DNA from: Fischerella muscicola PCC 7414
Lineage (GTDB): Bacteria; Cyanobacteriota; Cyanobacteriia; Cyanobacteriales; Nostocaceae
Direction of reading: 5' to 3'
Length of the DNA stretch: 64,000 nucleotides
NCBI RefSeq assembly: GCF_000317205.1
Contig: NZ_AJLK01000151.1
Location: 1 to 64,000 of the forward strand
Shown: positions 36,072-45,018 of the stretch, one piece after another
Position numbering within the stretch: the stretch's first letter is position 1
Layout: each line of letters starts with the position of its first letter
Program-made: the position numbers and the translations under genes
The notes under the pieces: generated by a model
What the model was told of the DNA's origin: nothing
Seen by the model: the letters and a program-made list of their open reading frames with translations, nothing else
Database searches by the model: none

Positions 36072-36665
36072 TCATGAGTCAACTTTTTGAATATGTTGGA
36101 TTGCAACTACTAACGCGTCTATCATCACCTCATAACTAGCATCAGTAGAACGTTCTAATGTCATTAATCCAGCCTGTTCGATGGCGATAAAACCAGTAAT
36201 TGCTGCGTTAACCATTCGCATTGCATCAATTAATTTTGTTTCACTGAGATTGTAGGATTGCAGCACACGTTTGAGGAAACGGAAGACTTCCTGAATCAGT
36301 GGTGCTGTTTCTGGATCTTGGAGATTGAGTTGAAATTGGGTCATAACTCGATAGCGGTTGGGGTAAGATCGCGCAAAGTCCCGCGTTGCCCGTCCTCCTG
36401 CCCGCAGTAATGCGTGGGGATCGTCCAAGCCATTGGTTCGTTGACGAGACCATTCAATATATTGCTGCCAAATGGTGAGTGCAACTGCCCGTCGCAAAGC
36501 TACATTGCCATCTAAATGCTTGTAAATCGCAGGAGGCTTAATACCCAATTCCCTTGCAACCCGATTCACACCTAAAGCAGCTTCCCCTTCTTGATCGAGA
36601 CAGGCGATCGCAGCATTAATTACATGCTGCTGCGTCAAGGACTTTTCTTTGACTGGACGACCCAT
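36072..36665 (-). CDS. TetR/AcrR family transcriptional repressor
   Basis: A 197-residue regulator. The N-terminal helix-turn-helix is INAAIACLDQEGEAALGVNR followed by VARELGIKPPAIYKHLDG, the TetR signature. The C-terminal ligand domain is helical (LRAGGRATRDFARSYPNRYR). It is divergent from an amidase gene, and a perfect inverted repeat starts seven bases before its start codon, so it probably represses both itself and the amidase. Confidence 0.9.
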   Translation of the reverse strand: MGRPVKEKSLTQQHVINAAIACLDQEGEAALGVNRVARELGIKPPAIYKHLDGNVALRRAVALTIWQQYIEWSRQRTNGLDDPHALLRAGGRATRDFARSYPNRYRVMTQFQLNLQDPETAPLIQEVFRFLKRVLQSYNLSETKLIDAMRMVNAAITGFIAIEQAGLMTLERSTDASYEVMIDALVVAIQHIQKVDS

Positions 36666-36671
36666 AAATAA

Positions 36672-36694
36672 TTTAGTTAATGTAATTAACTAAA
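36672..36694. promoter_or_regulatory. TetR operator between repressor and amidase
   Basis: Arms TTTAGTTAAT (36672-36681) and ATTAACTAAA (36685-36694) are perfect inverted copies around GTA. A partial further copy (TATAATTAAC) follows at 36701-36710. Size, symmetry and position in the divergent promoter fit a TetR-dimer site. Confidence 0.75.
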
Positions 36695-36737
36695 AGTGAA
36701 TATAATTAACTTTATCAAGAACTACCTGTCTACGCGT

Positions 36738-38219
36738 ATGAATAGCCTGACGTTTGCTCCTGCCCATCAGCTTGCGCGAATGATTCGCGATCGCGAAGTT
36801 TCTGCTGTCGAAGTTCTCAATGCTTACCTAGCTCAAATCGCCAAACATAACTCGAAACTGAATGCCATTTGCACGCTGGATGAAGACAATGCCTATCTTA
36901 GAGCCAGGCTTGCTGATGAAGCTTTAGCCAGAGGCGAAAACTGGGGTGCTTTACATGGCGTTCCCATCACGATTAAAGACATTTTTGAAACCACAGGACT
37001 GCTGACTACAGCGGGCTACATTCCCCTCAAAGACTACGTACCTCAACAAGATGCCACCGTCGTTGCCAGACTTCGAGCAGCCGGAGCAGTCATCCTGGGA
37101 AAAACAAACATGGCGGAACTGGCTGGTGATTACCAGAGTACGAATTCCCTCTTTCCACGGGTAAATAATCCTTGGAATCTTGACTACACTGCTGGCGGTA
37201 GTTCTGGAGGCAGTGCTGCGGCTGTGGCAGCAGGACTTTCAAGCTTGGATTTAGGTAACGATATCGCGGGTTCAGTGCGTCAGCCCGCTCACTTCTGCGG
37301 CGTGTATGGTTTGAAGCCTACGGATCGGCGCATTTCTACAGCAGGGCAGATTCCAGAAGTCCCTGGAATGCCAGTGTGTCTTCGGCAAATGATAACAGTA
37401 GGTTGTTTTGCGCGATCGCTTGAAGATATCCGGCTGTGCTTCTCCTTAATTGCAGGCTCTGACATTCGCCGTCCTGATGTGCCGCCAATTCCCCTCGATA
37501 CCCCTTCTGGTAAGTCTTTGCAGAATCTCAAAATTGCTTGGATCGATGAATGGGCGGAGGTTCCTGTTGCGTCCGAAATTCGAGATGCAATGGCTGCGAT
37601 CGCGCAGACCCTTTCTCAAGCTGGTGCCCAAATTGAACGCTGGCTTCCCAAAAACTTTGACCTATCAAAAACACTGAACCTCTACGGGCGGATGGCTGCA
37701 TACATCAACATCTACGCTCAACCGATAGATCGATATAACGTGCGTCGCAGTTTGAAGCAGATTTTTCGTACTGCAACCCAAGGCGACAAAGAACTCCGCA
37801 AATTGGGGGATTTCAGCCGCCTTCTACCAGAGCTATTAAATCCACGCCTGAAAGGATATTTTGAGGTACTTACCGAGCGCGATCGCTTCACTGCCCAAAT
37901 GGATGAGGCATTAGAACCTTGGAATGTGTGGCTATGTCCAGTTGCTGCAACCCCTGCCTTTACCCATCGTCCCGCTTGGAGTGCTATTGAGATTGATGGC
38001 CGACCCTACCCTCATGCAGTGGCAAACGGAGCTTACACCATGCCATTTAATCTGAGTGGACATCCTGCGGTAGTGATTCCGATTGGACAGACTCAAAATG
38101 GTCTACCGATTGGAATGCAAGTTGTTGGCAAACGGTGGCGTGAGATGGAGTTATTAGCGATCGCTCAGGAACTTGATAAAGTAATTAATGCTTTCCGAAG
38201 CCCATCTGAAATTATTTAA
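36738..38219 (+). CDS. Amidase (amidase signature family)
   Basis: A 493-residue hydrolase from ATG 36738 (MNSLTFAPAHQLARMI); a GTG at 36696 would put the start next to the operator and is less likely. It has the Ser-cisSer-Lys triad: Lys in ITIKDIF (about 80), Ser in GGSSGGSAA (about 155) and Ser in DIAGSVRQ (about 179). The helix ARMIRDREVSAVEVLNAYL is typical of the N-terminus. It cleaves a carboxamide; the substrate is unknown. Regulation by the divergent TetR protein suggests induction by its substrate or a related compound. Confidence 0.9.
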   Translation: MNSLTFAPAHQLARMIRDREVSAVEVLNAYLAQIAKHNSKLNAICTLDEDNAYLRARLADEALARGENWGALHGVPITIKDIFETTGLLTTAGYIPLKDYVPQQDATVVARLRAAGAVILGKTNMAELAGDYQSTNSLFPRVNNPWNLDYTAGGSSGGSAAAVAAGLSSLDLGNDIAGSVRQPAHFCGVYGLKPTDRRISTAGQIPEVPGMPVCLRQMITVGCFARSLEDIRLCFSLIAGSDIRRPDVPPIPLDTPSGKSLQNLKIAWIDEWAEVPVASEIRDAMAAIAQTLSQAGAQIERWLPKNFDLSKTLNLYGRMAAYINIYAQPIDRYNVRRSLKQIFRTATQGDKELRKLGDFSRLLPELLNPRLKGYFEVLTERDRFTAQMDEALEPWNVWLCPVAATPAFTHRPAWSAIEIDGRPYPHAVANGAYTMPFNLSGHPAVVIPIGQTQNGLPIGMQVVGKRWREMELLAIAQELDKVINAFRSPSEII

Positions 38220-38236
38220 CTAAATTTTATTTCTAC

Positions 38237-38261
38237 GCCGACTCGTTTTCTTTTAGTTGGC
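38237..38261. terminator. Bidirectional terminator between the amidase and the next gene
   Basis: A 7-bp stem with one G-T pair (GCCGACT at 38237-38243, AGTTGGC at 38255-38261) lies between convergent genes, with T-rich sequence after it on the plus strand. Confidence 0.45.
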
Positions 38262-38277
38262 TTCAGTTTATATTTTA

Positions 38278-38646
38278 TTATGCTGACTGTTTAATCTCGG
38301 TTAAGGCTATTAACATTTCTTCTCGATTGAGATGTCGTTTCTTGCCTGTTTTAGATACTTGGATAGCGTAACTCCATTTTATTCCAGCCTGTGAGCATCT
38401 TTTTCTTAACTGTTGAACAGTGATATGTTTGTTTGTAGATCCTTGATTTTTGTTAGATATCCGAAGTTTGGATTTATCAGTTAAGTTTTCAATTTTACTT
38501 ACAGTGGGTTTTATGGATGCAGTGCAGTTGCAGTGCTTTTCAAAAGCGATAGATATCTCTAGGAAGAATTGTAAAATGAAGAGAGTAGAAAATCCGTAAA
38601 TAAGAATGTAGAGAAGCCCTGTTAGCATACATTGTGCTAATTCCAT
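38278..38646 (-). CDS. Small membrane protein with SAP-like C-terminus
   Basis: A 122-residue protein. A hydrophobic segment near the N-terminus (LLYILIYGFSTLFILQFFLE) is followed by a linker and a basic C-terminal domain (TVQQLRKRCSQAGIKWS, then KRHLNREEMLIALTEI) that resembles the helix-extended-loop-helix of SAP/Rho-N-like nucleic acid-binding domains. It could tether DNA to the membrane. Family unknown. Confidence 0.45.
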   Translation of the reverse strand: MELAQCMLTGLLYILIYGFSTLFILQFFLEISIAFEKHCNCTASIKPTVSKIENLTDKSKLRISNKNQGSTNKHITVQQLRKRCSQAGIKWSYAIQVSKTGKKRHLNREEMLIALTEIKQSA

Positions 38647-38829
38647 TGTTTTAACTCCTGTTGATATAATTAGTAACTGGCTATTTAATGAAGCGGTATA
38701 CCAGCCTTCTATTTATATCAAAGCGTTAGCTTGTGTAAATTTACTCTGAATAAAAGAATCGATAATAAATTAATGGTGTAATAGTGATGAAATATCTTGG
38801 TCTTGGTTTGCTTAGATAAAGATGTCACT

Positions 38830-39279
38830 CTACATATATCTAACAACTGTTCTAATATTATCAACTAACTGTATTATCATATTCCAAATAGCTTTCCAGC
38901 CAAGTATCATTCCCAAAAATCCGCTAACAAATAGACCAAGTACTGATTTAAGGAAGATAACTCCCCTGTAATTTATCTCGACATTTGATTCGGCTCTGGC
39001 ATAGATAACACCATCTCCAATTTTATTTTTCAAATTCCTCATTTTTTGCTCTTCTTCTCTAATTCTTCTTTCTTCTTGTACCTTCCAGCCCCAAGGGACA
39101 GATCCCAAAATGATCGAAATGGGAAGGTAGAATGGCCAGTTATATATATAGCCAAGGGAAGCATAGATGATGAAAAAGGTTAGCCCCAAACCAGTACGCC
39201 AAACTAAACACCAAATAATAAACAAACTGTTGATAATAGCGTTACGGATAACTATACTTCGATTTTGATGATATGACAT
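38830..39279 (-). CDS. Small membrane protein, unknown
   Basis: A 149-residue protein with about three hydrophobic segments (ISLFIIWC-like start, GLTFFIIYASLGYIYNWPFY and VLGLFVSGFLGMILGWKAIW) and a charged middle (QEERRIREEEQKMRNLKNK). No family is recognised. It has the same orientation as the neighbouring small genes. Confidence 0.45.
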   Translation of the reverse strand: MSYHQNRSIVIRNAIINSLFIIWCLVWRTGLGLTFFIIYASLGYIYNWPFYLPISIILGSVPWGWKVQEERRIREEEQKMRNLKNKIGDGVIYARAESNVEINYRGVIFLKSVLGLFVSGFLGMILGWKAIWNMIIQLVDNIRTVVRYM

Positions 39280-39706
39280 TTGAAGATGTCTCCCGATGGC
39301 TAATATTTGATTTTTATTTATGGTAATTGCATACCTGAAGATTAACCTTAAAGCTAGTTTGAATTATCATCTGGTTAGTTGGAATTTATAAATACATAAT
39401 CAATTACAATTACTTATTGAAATACACCAAATAATGTTGAATTTACCAAGCTATCATAACAATGTTTTTACTTAGTCCGGTATAGTTAATGTTGCTAACA
39501 TTCATCTTTACTATTTTACCGATTATATCTTCACTGATTTTAAAATTAAGCAAAGTTTTGATGATTTTTTTAATAAGTTTAAAATTGAACTATAGTTTTT
39601 AGAAAAAATAAAAATGATTAAGATTTGACTCTTAACCATTTGCTGATATATTCTTAAAGTGATGGGATATACCTATGTTTGATTCACATGCTTGGGGCGT
39701 ATGCCA
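39280..39706. other. AT-rich intergenic region
   Basis: About 427 bases without a gene. The only structure I see is the short hairpin AATGTT-GCT-AACATT at 39488-39502. The promoter of the membrane protein gene ending at 38830 should lie at its left end. Confidence 0.35.
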
Positions 39707-40309
39707 TTAGTTGTGGTTTTTCTTGTTGCGCCCCTTAGTAGCTGATTGCACCTTAAACCGTACCTGTTTCCCAATAGTTATCTCAGCAATATCGCTAATA
39801 TCTTGACCAGATTTATAGGCTTCAAGAATTGCCTTATTATTAGCTTGGTACTTAATAACTCTAAATTCAGCAGGAAAATCTTCATCATCTACCTCTACTA
39901 GTAAGTTAGCGACTTTGGGCGGGTTATCCCTGATTTCAATTACCCTTTCCTTACCAATATTTTTGTCACTGATTAATCCAATCTCGTGTAGATGGATCAG
40001 GGTACGCTTGATTTGTTCAAGTTGAGTTTTACGACGTGAAATTACCTGGTCGTGGAGTTCGGCTACTCGTGCTTTTCTTTCTTCCCAGGTTTCAAGGTCA
40101 AGATTTAACTGATCTACTACCCAGGCGATCGCATCGATTTTGGTTTCGATACCATTTTGAACACCCATAAGTTCTTGTACGAGTTGTTCTACTTTACCTT
40201 CTTCGCCTAACTCGCTTACTTCTTCTATCTGTGACCAGAGTTTAGCAGCATCTAAGCTTAACTCTTTGAGCGTGAGTTGATTGATTTCGCGTTCAATTGC
40301 TTGAGTCAT
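39707..40309 (-). CDS. Sipho_Gp157-like phage/plasmid protein
   Basis: A 200-residue protein. A long helical first part ends with the family-typical IETKIDAIAWVVDQLNLDLE and TWEERKARVAELHDQV, followed by basic coil (RRKTQLEQIKRTLI). The small beta domain DNPPKVANLLVEVD and DFPAEFRVIKYQANNKAI, then EITIGKQVRFKVQ, matches the Siphovirus Gp157 layout (a substituted-residue loop after a coiled N-terminus). Gp157 proteins are associated with phage resistance and recombination functions but lack a firm biochemical role. A 55-residue gene lies upstream on the same strand. Confidence 0.7.
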   Translation of the reverse strand: MTQAIEREINQLTLKELSLDAAKLWSQIEEVSELGEEGKVEQLVQELMGVQNGIETKIDAIAWVVDQLNLDLETWEERKARVAELHDQVISRRKTQLEQIKRTLIHLHEIGLISDKNIGKERVIEIRDNPPKVANLLVEVDDEDFPAEFRVIKYQANNKAILEAYKSGQDISDIAEITIGKQVRFKVQSATKGRNKKNHN

Positions 40310-40405
40310 GATTTACTTTTTGATATGAAAAGCCAGTAGCAGTTAACTAGTTACCTGCTACTGCTTGTTGACTAGGAAGAGTTGATGCTTGAAGGGAGAT
40401 TGAAT

Positions 40406-40573
40406 CTAGTACCCGTACCGCAAGTGATAGTAATCTGACTTTTCTTGTGCTAATTCTGCTTCGTAGTCGTAGTAATCCGCCTCGCTTAGTAAGGTGCTTA
40501 TTTGTTGAATTTGCTGGGCAGAGGTTACTAATTTTTTGTTAGCTTTTAGATTAGAATTAGTAGTAGTTTTCAT
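40406..40573 (-). CDS. Small protein, 55 residues
   Basis: An ATG-started frame on the minus strand reads MKTTTNSNLKANKKLVTSAQ and then an acidic, Tyr-rich stretch (SEADYYDYEAELAQ, SDYYHLRYGY) to TAG at 40406. It lies 96 bases upstream of the Gp157-like gene in the same direction. The amino acid make-up looks coding rather than random, but no family is recognised. Confidence 0.45.
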   Translation of the reverse strand: MKTTTNSNLKANKKLVTSAQQIQQISTLLSEADYYDYEAELAQEKSDYYHLRYGY

Positions 40574-40707
40574 GTCTATACAACTTCAATTTTTCAATGA
40601 AGTTATTGCGTCAGCAAATGTTGTGATCTTGACTTAGAAAGATAATATTTCTCTTTTACCTTTCTTATAACTATCTACTATTGATTTTTCTTTAACTACT
40701 GGCTTTT

Positions 40708-41007
40708 CTACCACAAAGATAGTTGTCCTGGTGATATGTTTCCCCGTCGTCGCGTATGGAACAGCAGATGACAAGCTGTGCATAAAGCCGCGAGATTCTC
40801 GACTCGATTATCTTCTGGCAGATAATTCCAGTGGTGAACCACTAAAGTTTTAATACTGCGTTCTCTACGATTTAACCCATCTCTTTTATCAGTTGGGCGT
40901 AAGCATTGTATACCACAGCGCGTGCATTTCCAGTCGGATTTTGATTTGACCTCAAGTGCGATAGTATCCCAGTTTGAAGAATAGCGACTGCGGGTTTTGC
41001 TAGTCAT
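40708..41007 (-). CDS. HNH endonuclease
   Basis: A 99-residue protein with a compact HNH domain: CTRCGIQC (first zinc pair), LVVHHWNYLPEDNRVENLAA (the HH of motif 1 and the Asn) and LCTACHLLFHTRR (second zinc pair and the last His). Small HNH proteins of this form nick or cut DNA and are common in phages and plasmids. It stands alone. Confidence 0.85.
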   Translation of the reverse strand: MTSKTRSRYSSNWDTIALEVKSKSDWKCTRCGIQCLRPTDKRDGLNRRERSIKTLVVHHWNYLPEDNRVENLAALCTACHLLFHTRRRGNISPGQLSLW

Positions 41008-41329
41008 TAATCAGTCCTTTTGGGTTACACAAAAATAATTTTGATTATATCGTTAATGTTTATCATAATATACTTAATTTTTTTATATTCAGTTTGATTT
41101 ATAAATTTATTTGCGTAGTTAGGGAACTCTTAATTTTTAAAAAAGGATAGATATGCACTGATTATTGTAATTGAATAACGCAGGTTATGCCAAAAAATAA
41201 AATATAAGTCTTTGATATCGGTATGGATTTCTAGCGGAGCAAGCTAATGATTGACGCAGAGGATCTACTACTTTTGCGGTTGCTCCTTTGATGAATTTAA
41301 TGCAATATTGTTGTTTTTATATTGAGTAT
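41008..41329. other. Intergenic region with nothing recognisable
   Basis: About 322 AT-rich bases between two minus-strand genes. I see no gene, repeat or clear hairpin; it should carry the promoter of the HNH gene. Confidence 0.35.
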
Positions 41330-41869
41330 TTAAGCAGAAATTTTTTCGGAAAAATTCACCTGCGACATAACTTGTGCGCGTATTGAATTAGCAGCCGTCT
41401 CTGCAATTTCTGTTCTATCAGAATCAGTAAGAAGTACTGCAAGTAGCGATTTGAGAGCTTCGCGGTTAGATATAAACTCTTCACCGTATAAATCATCTTG
41501 CAGCAGTGTGGCTTCTAAGTAAGGTAATAGCTCAGGCGCAGGAGATAACAACCGTTCTTTAATGCGTCTCCTTGCAGTCTCTGTTGCCGCTTTTGTACCT
41601 ACACCTAAATCCCATGTTTCAATTATTAGCCTGATTTCACGGTTAAGTGATACACGCAGCGTTGATAGGCGACCAAATAAAGGAAGGTTAAGCATTAAAG
41701 GTGGTAGTGCATTACCCCAATCCAAACCAGCACCAATAGTGCAATTGGCTTCATCTTCGATACGAACAGCTTCATCGAGCCATCCTTCACCAAAAAGTAA
41801 ATCTATAGCTTCTTGGGTTGTTACTGGCTCATTCACCTGAGAATTATTATTTTGCTGTTGATGATTCAT
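41330..41869 (-). CDS. Hypothetical protein, last gene of a three-gene cassette
   Basis: A 179-residue, mostly helical protein (TTQEAIDLLFGEGWLDEAVR, LPYLEATLLQDDLYGEEFIS, LKSLLAVLLTDSDRTEIAET). It starts at ATG 41869 inside the stop of the GNAT gene (ATGA overlap), so the two are coupled. No family is recognised. Confidence 0.5.
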   Translation of the reverse strand: MNHQQQNNNSQVNEPVTTQEAIDLLFGEGWLDEAVRIEDEANCTIGAGLDWGNALPPLMLNLPLFGRLSTLRVSLNREIRLIIETWDLGVGTKAATETARRRIKERLLSPAPELLPYLEATLLQDDLYGEEFISNREALKSLLAVLLTDSDRTEIAETAANSIRAQVMSQVNFSEKISA

Positions 41870-42429
41870 AAATTTTCCCCTGCTCTCCGTCTCAATACAC
41901 CATACTCAAAGTAAACCAAATTATCGTATTCTTCTTCAGGCCCGCAGTTAAACATATTTTGTTTTTCGTAAAATCCTACAGACCTTGGTAAAGAATGTAA
42001 CCCAACTCTACCTTCATACCCAAGCTCAACACTTCTAATTCTGGCAAAATTTAAAAGTGCTTGACCAACACCTTTGAATTGAGGCGGACGCTGAATTTCA
42101 ATTCGGTTAGTGGGGGCAGTTGCAATACCATCAACATAAACTAGTCTCTTACCAATATTCAACCGGGAACCGTGCATTTGTGTTTCTATTATCATTAATC
42201 CTTGAGTTGTGTTTTCGCACTCAACTGCATAACCTTCAAGATTTGCTTGATTAGCAATATATCTTAATTTAAATATCCAGTCCCAGTATTTATCTTCTTG
42301 AGTAAATAACCTTAATTTTTCGACCCAATCATTTACATAATCATCAACGTGTCTTTGTCCTAAATCTACTAGATAGGCTTCAACAGGTGTATTATCAACA
42401 CCCCTTTTTAACTCGATTTTTCGCTGCAC
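41866..42429 (-). CDS. GNAT-family acetyltransferase
   Basis: A 187-residue protein with a GTG start at 42429. The second half carries GNAT features: PPQFKGVGQALLNFARI is a variant of the acetyl-CoA pyrophosphate loop (Q/R-x-x-G-x-G/A), with SVELGYEGRVGLHSLP and SVGFYEKQNM being the following strand and the common FY-K-GF motif. The first half is divergent. It acetylates an unknown target. It is the middle gene of a tight cassette with two unknown proteins (27 bases before, ATGA overlap after). Confidence 0.65.
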   Translation of the reverse strand: MQRKIELKRGVDNTPVEAYLVDLGQRHVDDYVNDWVEKLRLFTQEDKYWDWIFKLRYIANQANLEGYAVECENTTQGLMIIETQMHGSRLNIGKRLVYVDGIATAPTNRIEIQRPPQFKGVGQALLNFARIRSVELGYEGRVGLHSLPRSVGFYEKQNMFNCGPEEEYDNLVYFEYGVLRRRAGENL

Positions 42430-42456
42430 CTAAAGCTCCTAATTGTCAACTGATTA

Positions 42457-42978
42457 TTAAAGCTTGTGACTGCTATTTGACTGGTAGATAAAAGAGTAAA
42501 TGTGAATGCGTATATCAATAGCTTTATGCCAACCAGCAAGCACAGCATCATCTGAAATGTCTCCAAGAACTACCAAACTATCTTCTCTATCCACATAGTA
42601 AGGTAAAGGTTCAGCCTCTAACCAACCATAAGCGATCGCTTGGGAGTTTTGCTCGTCAAAAACTGAAACTTTTAAGCACTGCTCGTACCTGAAGTAGTAA
42701 TAGGGTAAATAGCAAGCTGGATATTCTCTTAAAGATTCGCGATTAACTGTGTATGATTGCCAACGTAGTCGCTCACCCTTAATTTCTTTTGGATTAGCTT
42801 CTAGCCAATCATAAAGTTTTTTAGCTTGCCGCAATGCGTGGTCTTTGCCTTCAAAAACAACGCTGGGAAGAAAAATCTCGCCGTCAAAATGTACCGCAAC
42901 TTCAAATAAATCTTCATCCTCATCTTCGGCTTCGGCTTCTGTTACCTCAATGATTCCAGCCTTATATAGTTCAGTCAT
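42457..42978 (-). CDS. Hypothetical acidic protein, first gene of the GNAT cassette
   Basis: A 173-residue soluble protein with an acidic N-terminal stretch (EVTEAEAEDEDEDLFEVAVH), an alpha/beta middle (ALRQAKKLYDWLEANPKEI) and an aromatic-rich part (ACYLPYYYFRYEQCLKVSVF). No family is recognised. It leads the GNAT cassette by 27 bases. Confidence 0.5.
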   Translation of the reverse strand: MTELYKAGIIEVTEAEAEDEDEDLFEVAVHFDGEIFLPSVVFEGKDHALRQAKKLYDWLEANPKEIKGERLRWQSYTVNRESLREYPACYLPYYYFRYEQCLKVSVFDEQNSQAIAYGWLEAEPLPYYVDREDSLVVLGDISDDAVLAGWHKAIDIRIHIYSFIYQSNSSHKL

Positions 42979-43239
42979 TTCCCTGCATTGCTTCGTCAGA
43001 TATACCCCTACATTATTAAAATTTTAGCTTTCAGTTACAAAATAATCAGAACGCTCTGTTGGTTATAATCCCTTATCTGGAAGGAAATTTTGTTTGTGTA
43101 CACCAGCCAGCACCGTAGTGTTAGCGCAGATCGGCATTATCTCCAGGAGGAACTAAAGCCCTATTCTTTTTCTTACCCGCGATCGCATTAACAGAGCGAA
43201 TCAGTGTAAATTCAGAAATTCTTAAAATTAATAAAAATT

Positions 43240-43764
43240 TTAACTTGCCGGATGATATAACCCCGTATCCTGATTAAATTCCCATCCTAACCCGGCTCTA
43301 TCCTTGCCTTTGCACCATCCCACAAAAAGCGGTGGTGGCAGATTAATTCGCTGCTCGCGTATAGTTTCTACACTTACACCAAGTCTTGAAGCTAAACCTT
43401 CTTCCGTTAGCGGTTGGATTCGAGGAGTTTGCCCTTGATAATATGAATTATTATTGTACGATTTCTTCTGCCGTTTCGGTTGGTTGTTGAGATAATTTTG
43501 AATTTTAATAATCGCCTCAGCAAATTGTTTCATTTGGGCTGTTATCTCTTCAGTTTTTTGTTCTAAAGAGTCCAAACGTTTATTTTCATTACCAGCAATT
43601 GCATCAAGGTCATCTAAAGAACCATCTAGGTATAGCTCAATAAAACGGGTGAGCGTCGCTGTTGCTGTCGTGCCTTTCGAGTTGCAACGGGCGATAAACT
43701 GCTCCCACATCTTTTGGTCACAGTTGAAAGATGCTAGCTTCTTTGTTCTCCCTGTATTGCTCAT
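43240..43764 (-). CDS. Ribbon-helix-helix/HTH DNA-binding protein
   Basis: A 174-residue protein. The N-terminus (KLASFNCDQKMWEQFIARC, then TATATLTRFIELYLDGSL) resembles a ribbon-helix-helix domain, followed by a coiled coil (RLDSLEQKTEEITAQMKQFA) and a C-terminal helix-turn-helix (EEGLASRLGVSVETIREQR). Three exact 11-bp repeats overlap its start codon, so it probably represses itself. Such proteins control copy number, partition or recombinase genes on plasmids. It is on the same strand as, and downstream of, the tyrosine recombinase. Confidence 0.6.
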   Translation of the reverse strand: MSNTGRTKKLASFNCDQKMWEQFIARCNSKGTTATATLTRFIELYLDGSLDDLDAIAGNENKRLDSLEQKTEEITAQMKQFAEAIIKIQNYLNNQPKRQKKSYNNNSYYQGQTPRIQPLTEEGLASRLGVSVETIREQRINLPPPLFVGWCKGKDRAGLGWEFNQDTGLYHPAS

Positions 43765-43795
43765 ATCTAGGTAATATCTAGGTAATATCTAGGTA
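43763..43795. promoter_or_regulatory. Three exact tandem 11-bp repeats over the start codon
   Basis: The unit ATATCTAGGTA occurs three times without a gap at 43763-43773, 43774-43784 and 43785-43795. The period is near one helical turn, so bound dimers would line up on one DNA face. It covers the ATG of the ribbon-helix-helix-like gene, as expected of an autorepressor site. Confidence 0.65.
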
Positions 43796-43875
43796 AACTA
43801 GTCCGCGGACAGGAACAACTGAGCGTGTTTCCATCTTGATAACTACCTTGACACTATCATGATGAGCGTATGAGT

Positions 43876-43926
43876 GCGATGGCCTAACCGCCCGGCGGAG
43901 GCGATACCTTCTGGAGGGAGACGCTT
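43876..43926. repeat. Dispersed GC-rich repeat
   Basis: Begins GCGATGGCCTAACCGCCCGG and ends with GGCGATACCTTCTGGAGGGA plus GACGC. It resembles the in-frame copy in virD4 (20644-20674). It ends a few bases from the recombinase stop codon. Confidence 0.5.
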
Positions 43927-43935
43927 TTTTATTTT

Positions 43936-45018
43936 TTACCGATGTTTGCTTTTTTTACGCAGTGCGTGAGAAGTCCCAACACGCCCGACGTGGTGAATGT
44001 ACTTTGCAGTTGTCGCCGGGGAAGCATGTCCCAAATCTGCTTGCAAGTCAAAATCAGAAGCTCCATTTTTCTTAGCCAGCGTCGCGTGAGTGTGGCGCAG
44101 AAAGTGGGCGCTGAACTTAATTCCCGCACAAGCAGAAATTTCCTCCATCATCAGTCGCAACCCGCGATCGCTTAAAGGTTTACCCCTGTCCCGCCGACTG
44201 GGACTAGGAAACACCGGCTGATCGTTGCCTGCATCCCCACGATAATCCAGTAGCACCTCACTAGTTTCCGGATCGAGGCTAATGGTTCTAGTTTTATTTC
44301 GTTTCCCCGTCACAGTTAACAATAGACAGTCCCCATCCTCCCGAAACTGCCGCCAAAATAATCCCGGCGTAATTACGCGCTTACCATAATCAGAAGTTTG
44401 CCGGGCAATTTCTCCTGCCCTCACCCCACTGTAAAACATGAGAGTAAACAGCAACCAGTGCATCTTATTAGTGTTGTGTTGCAAGTCTACTGCCATCGCC
44501 GCTTTTTCCAACTTAGCAATCTCGCGTTCCGACAGAATGCGCTCTGCGAGCTTATCGTCCCACTGGATGCTTAAGTCCTTGCCCAAGTCGATAGCAAAAT
44601 AACCAATAGAAGCTCTAGTACCCCACTCCCACAAACTTTTAATCGCCGCCGTGTACTTAGCCGCAGTATTTTTACTAATTCCATAAGTATTTTTCTTTCC
44701 TCGTACTGGCTTTTCATCCTTGAGCCAAGCCAGATAAGCGTGTAGATGGAATAACGTTACCATCCTCAAATCAGATATCCCAAACCGCGACTGCATATAA
44801 TCGACAAGCTCATAACCAATTTGCCGATATGCCCGTCGCGTTTGGTCGCTTTTGATAGTGACAGAATGCACCCATAGCTCAATTAGCTGCTGTGTGGAAT
44901 TAATTTTCTGGCGGTTGGGAAAATAATAATCCACAAGCGCAACACGAGCTTCATCAAGCGGTAGAGTCACCACCTCCACAGCAAGTGATTCCACGCTTAG
45001 TACGGGTAAATTTTCCAT
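43936..45018 (-). CDS. Tyrosine recombinase/integrase
   Basis: A 360-residue recombinase from ATG 45018 (MENLPVLSVESLA); a TTG at 45033 is less likely. The N-terminal SAM-like core-binding domain includes ELVDYMQSRFGISDLRMVTL. The catalytic domain has Arg in SGVRAGEIA, the His-x-x-Arg in HFLRHTHATL, a His in GHASPATTAKYI and the nucleophile Tyr in KYIHH. These complete the R-H-R-H-Y set, so the enzyme is probably active. It could integrate the element, resolve plasmid dimers or move the neighbouring island. The gene at 45298 is divergent. Confidence 0.9.
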   Translation of the reverse strand: MENLPVLSVESLAVEVVTLPLDEARVALVDYYFPNRQKINSTQQLIELWVHSVTIKSDQTRRAYRQIGYELVDYMQSRFGISDLRMVTLFHLHAYLAWLKDEKPVRGKKNTYGISKNTAAKYTAAIKSLWEWGTRASIGYFAIDLGKDLSIQWDDKLAERILSEREIAKLEKAAMAVDLQHNTNKMHWLLFTLMFYSGVRAGEIARQTSDYGKRVITPGLFWRQFREDGDCLLLTVTGKRNKTRTISLDPETSEVLLDYRGDAGNDQPVFPSPSRRDRGKPLSDRGLRLMMEEISACAGIKFSAHFLRHTHATLAKKNGASDFDLQADLGHASPATTAKYIHHVGRVGTSHALRKKSKHR

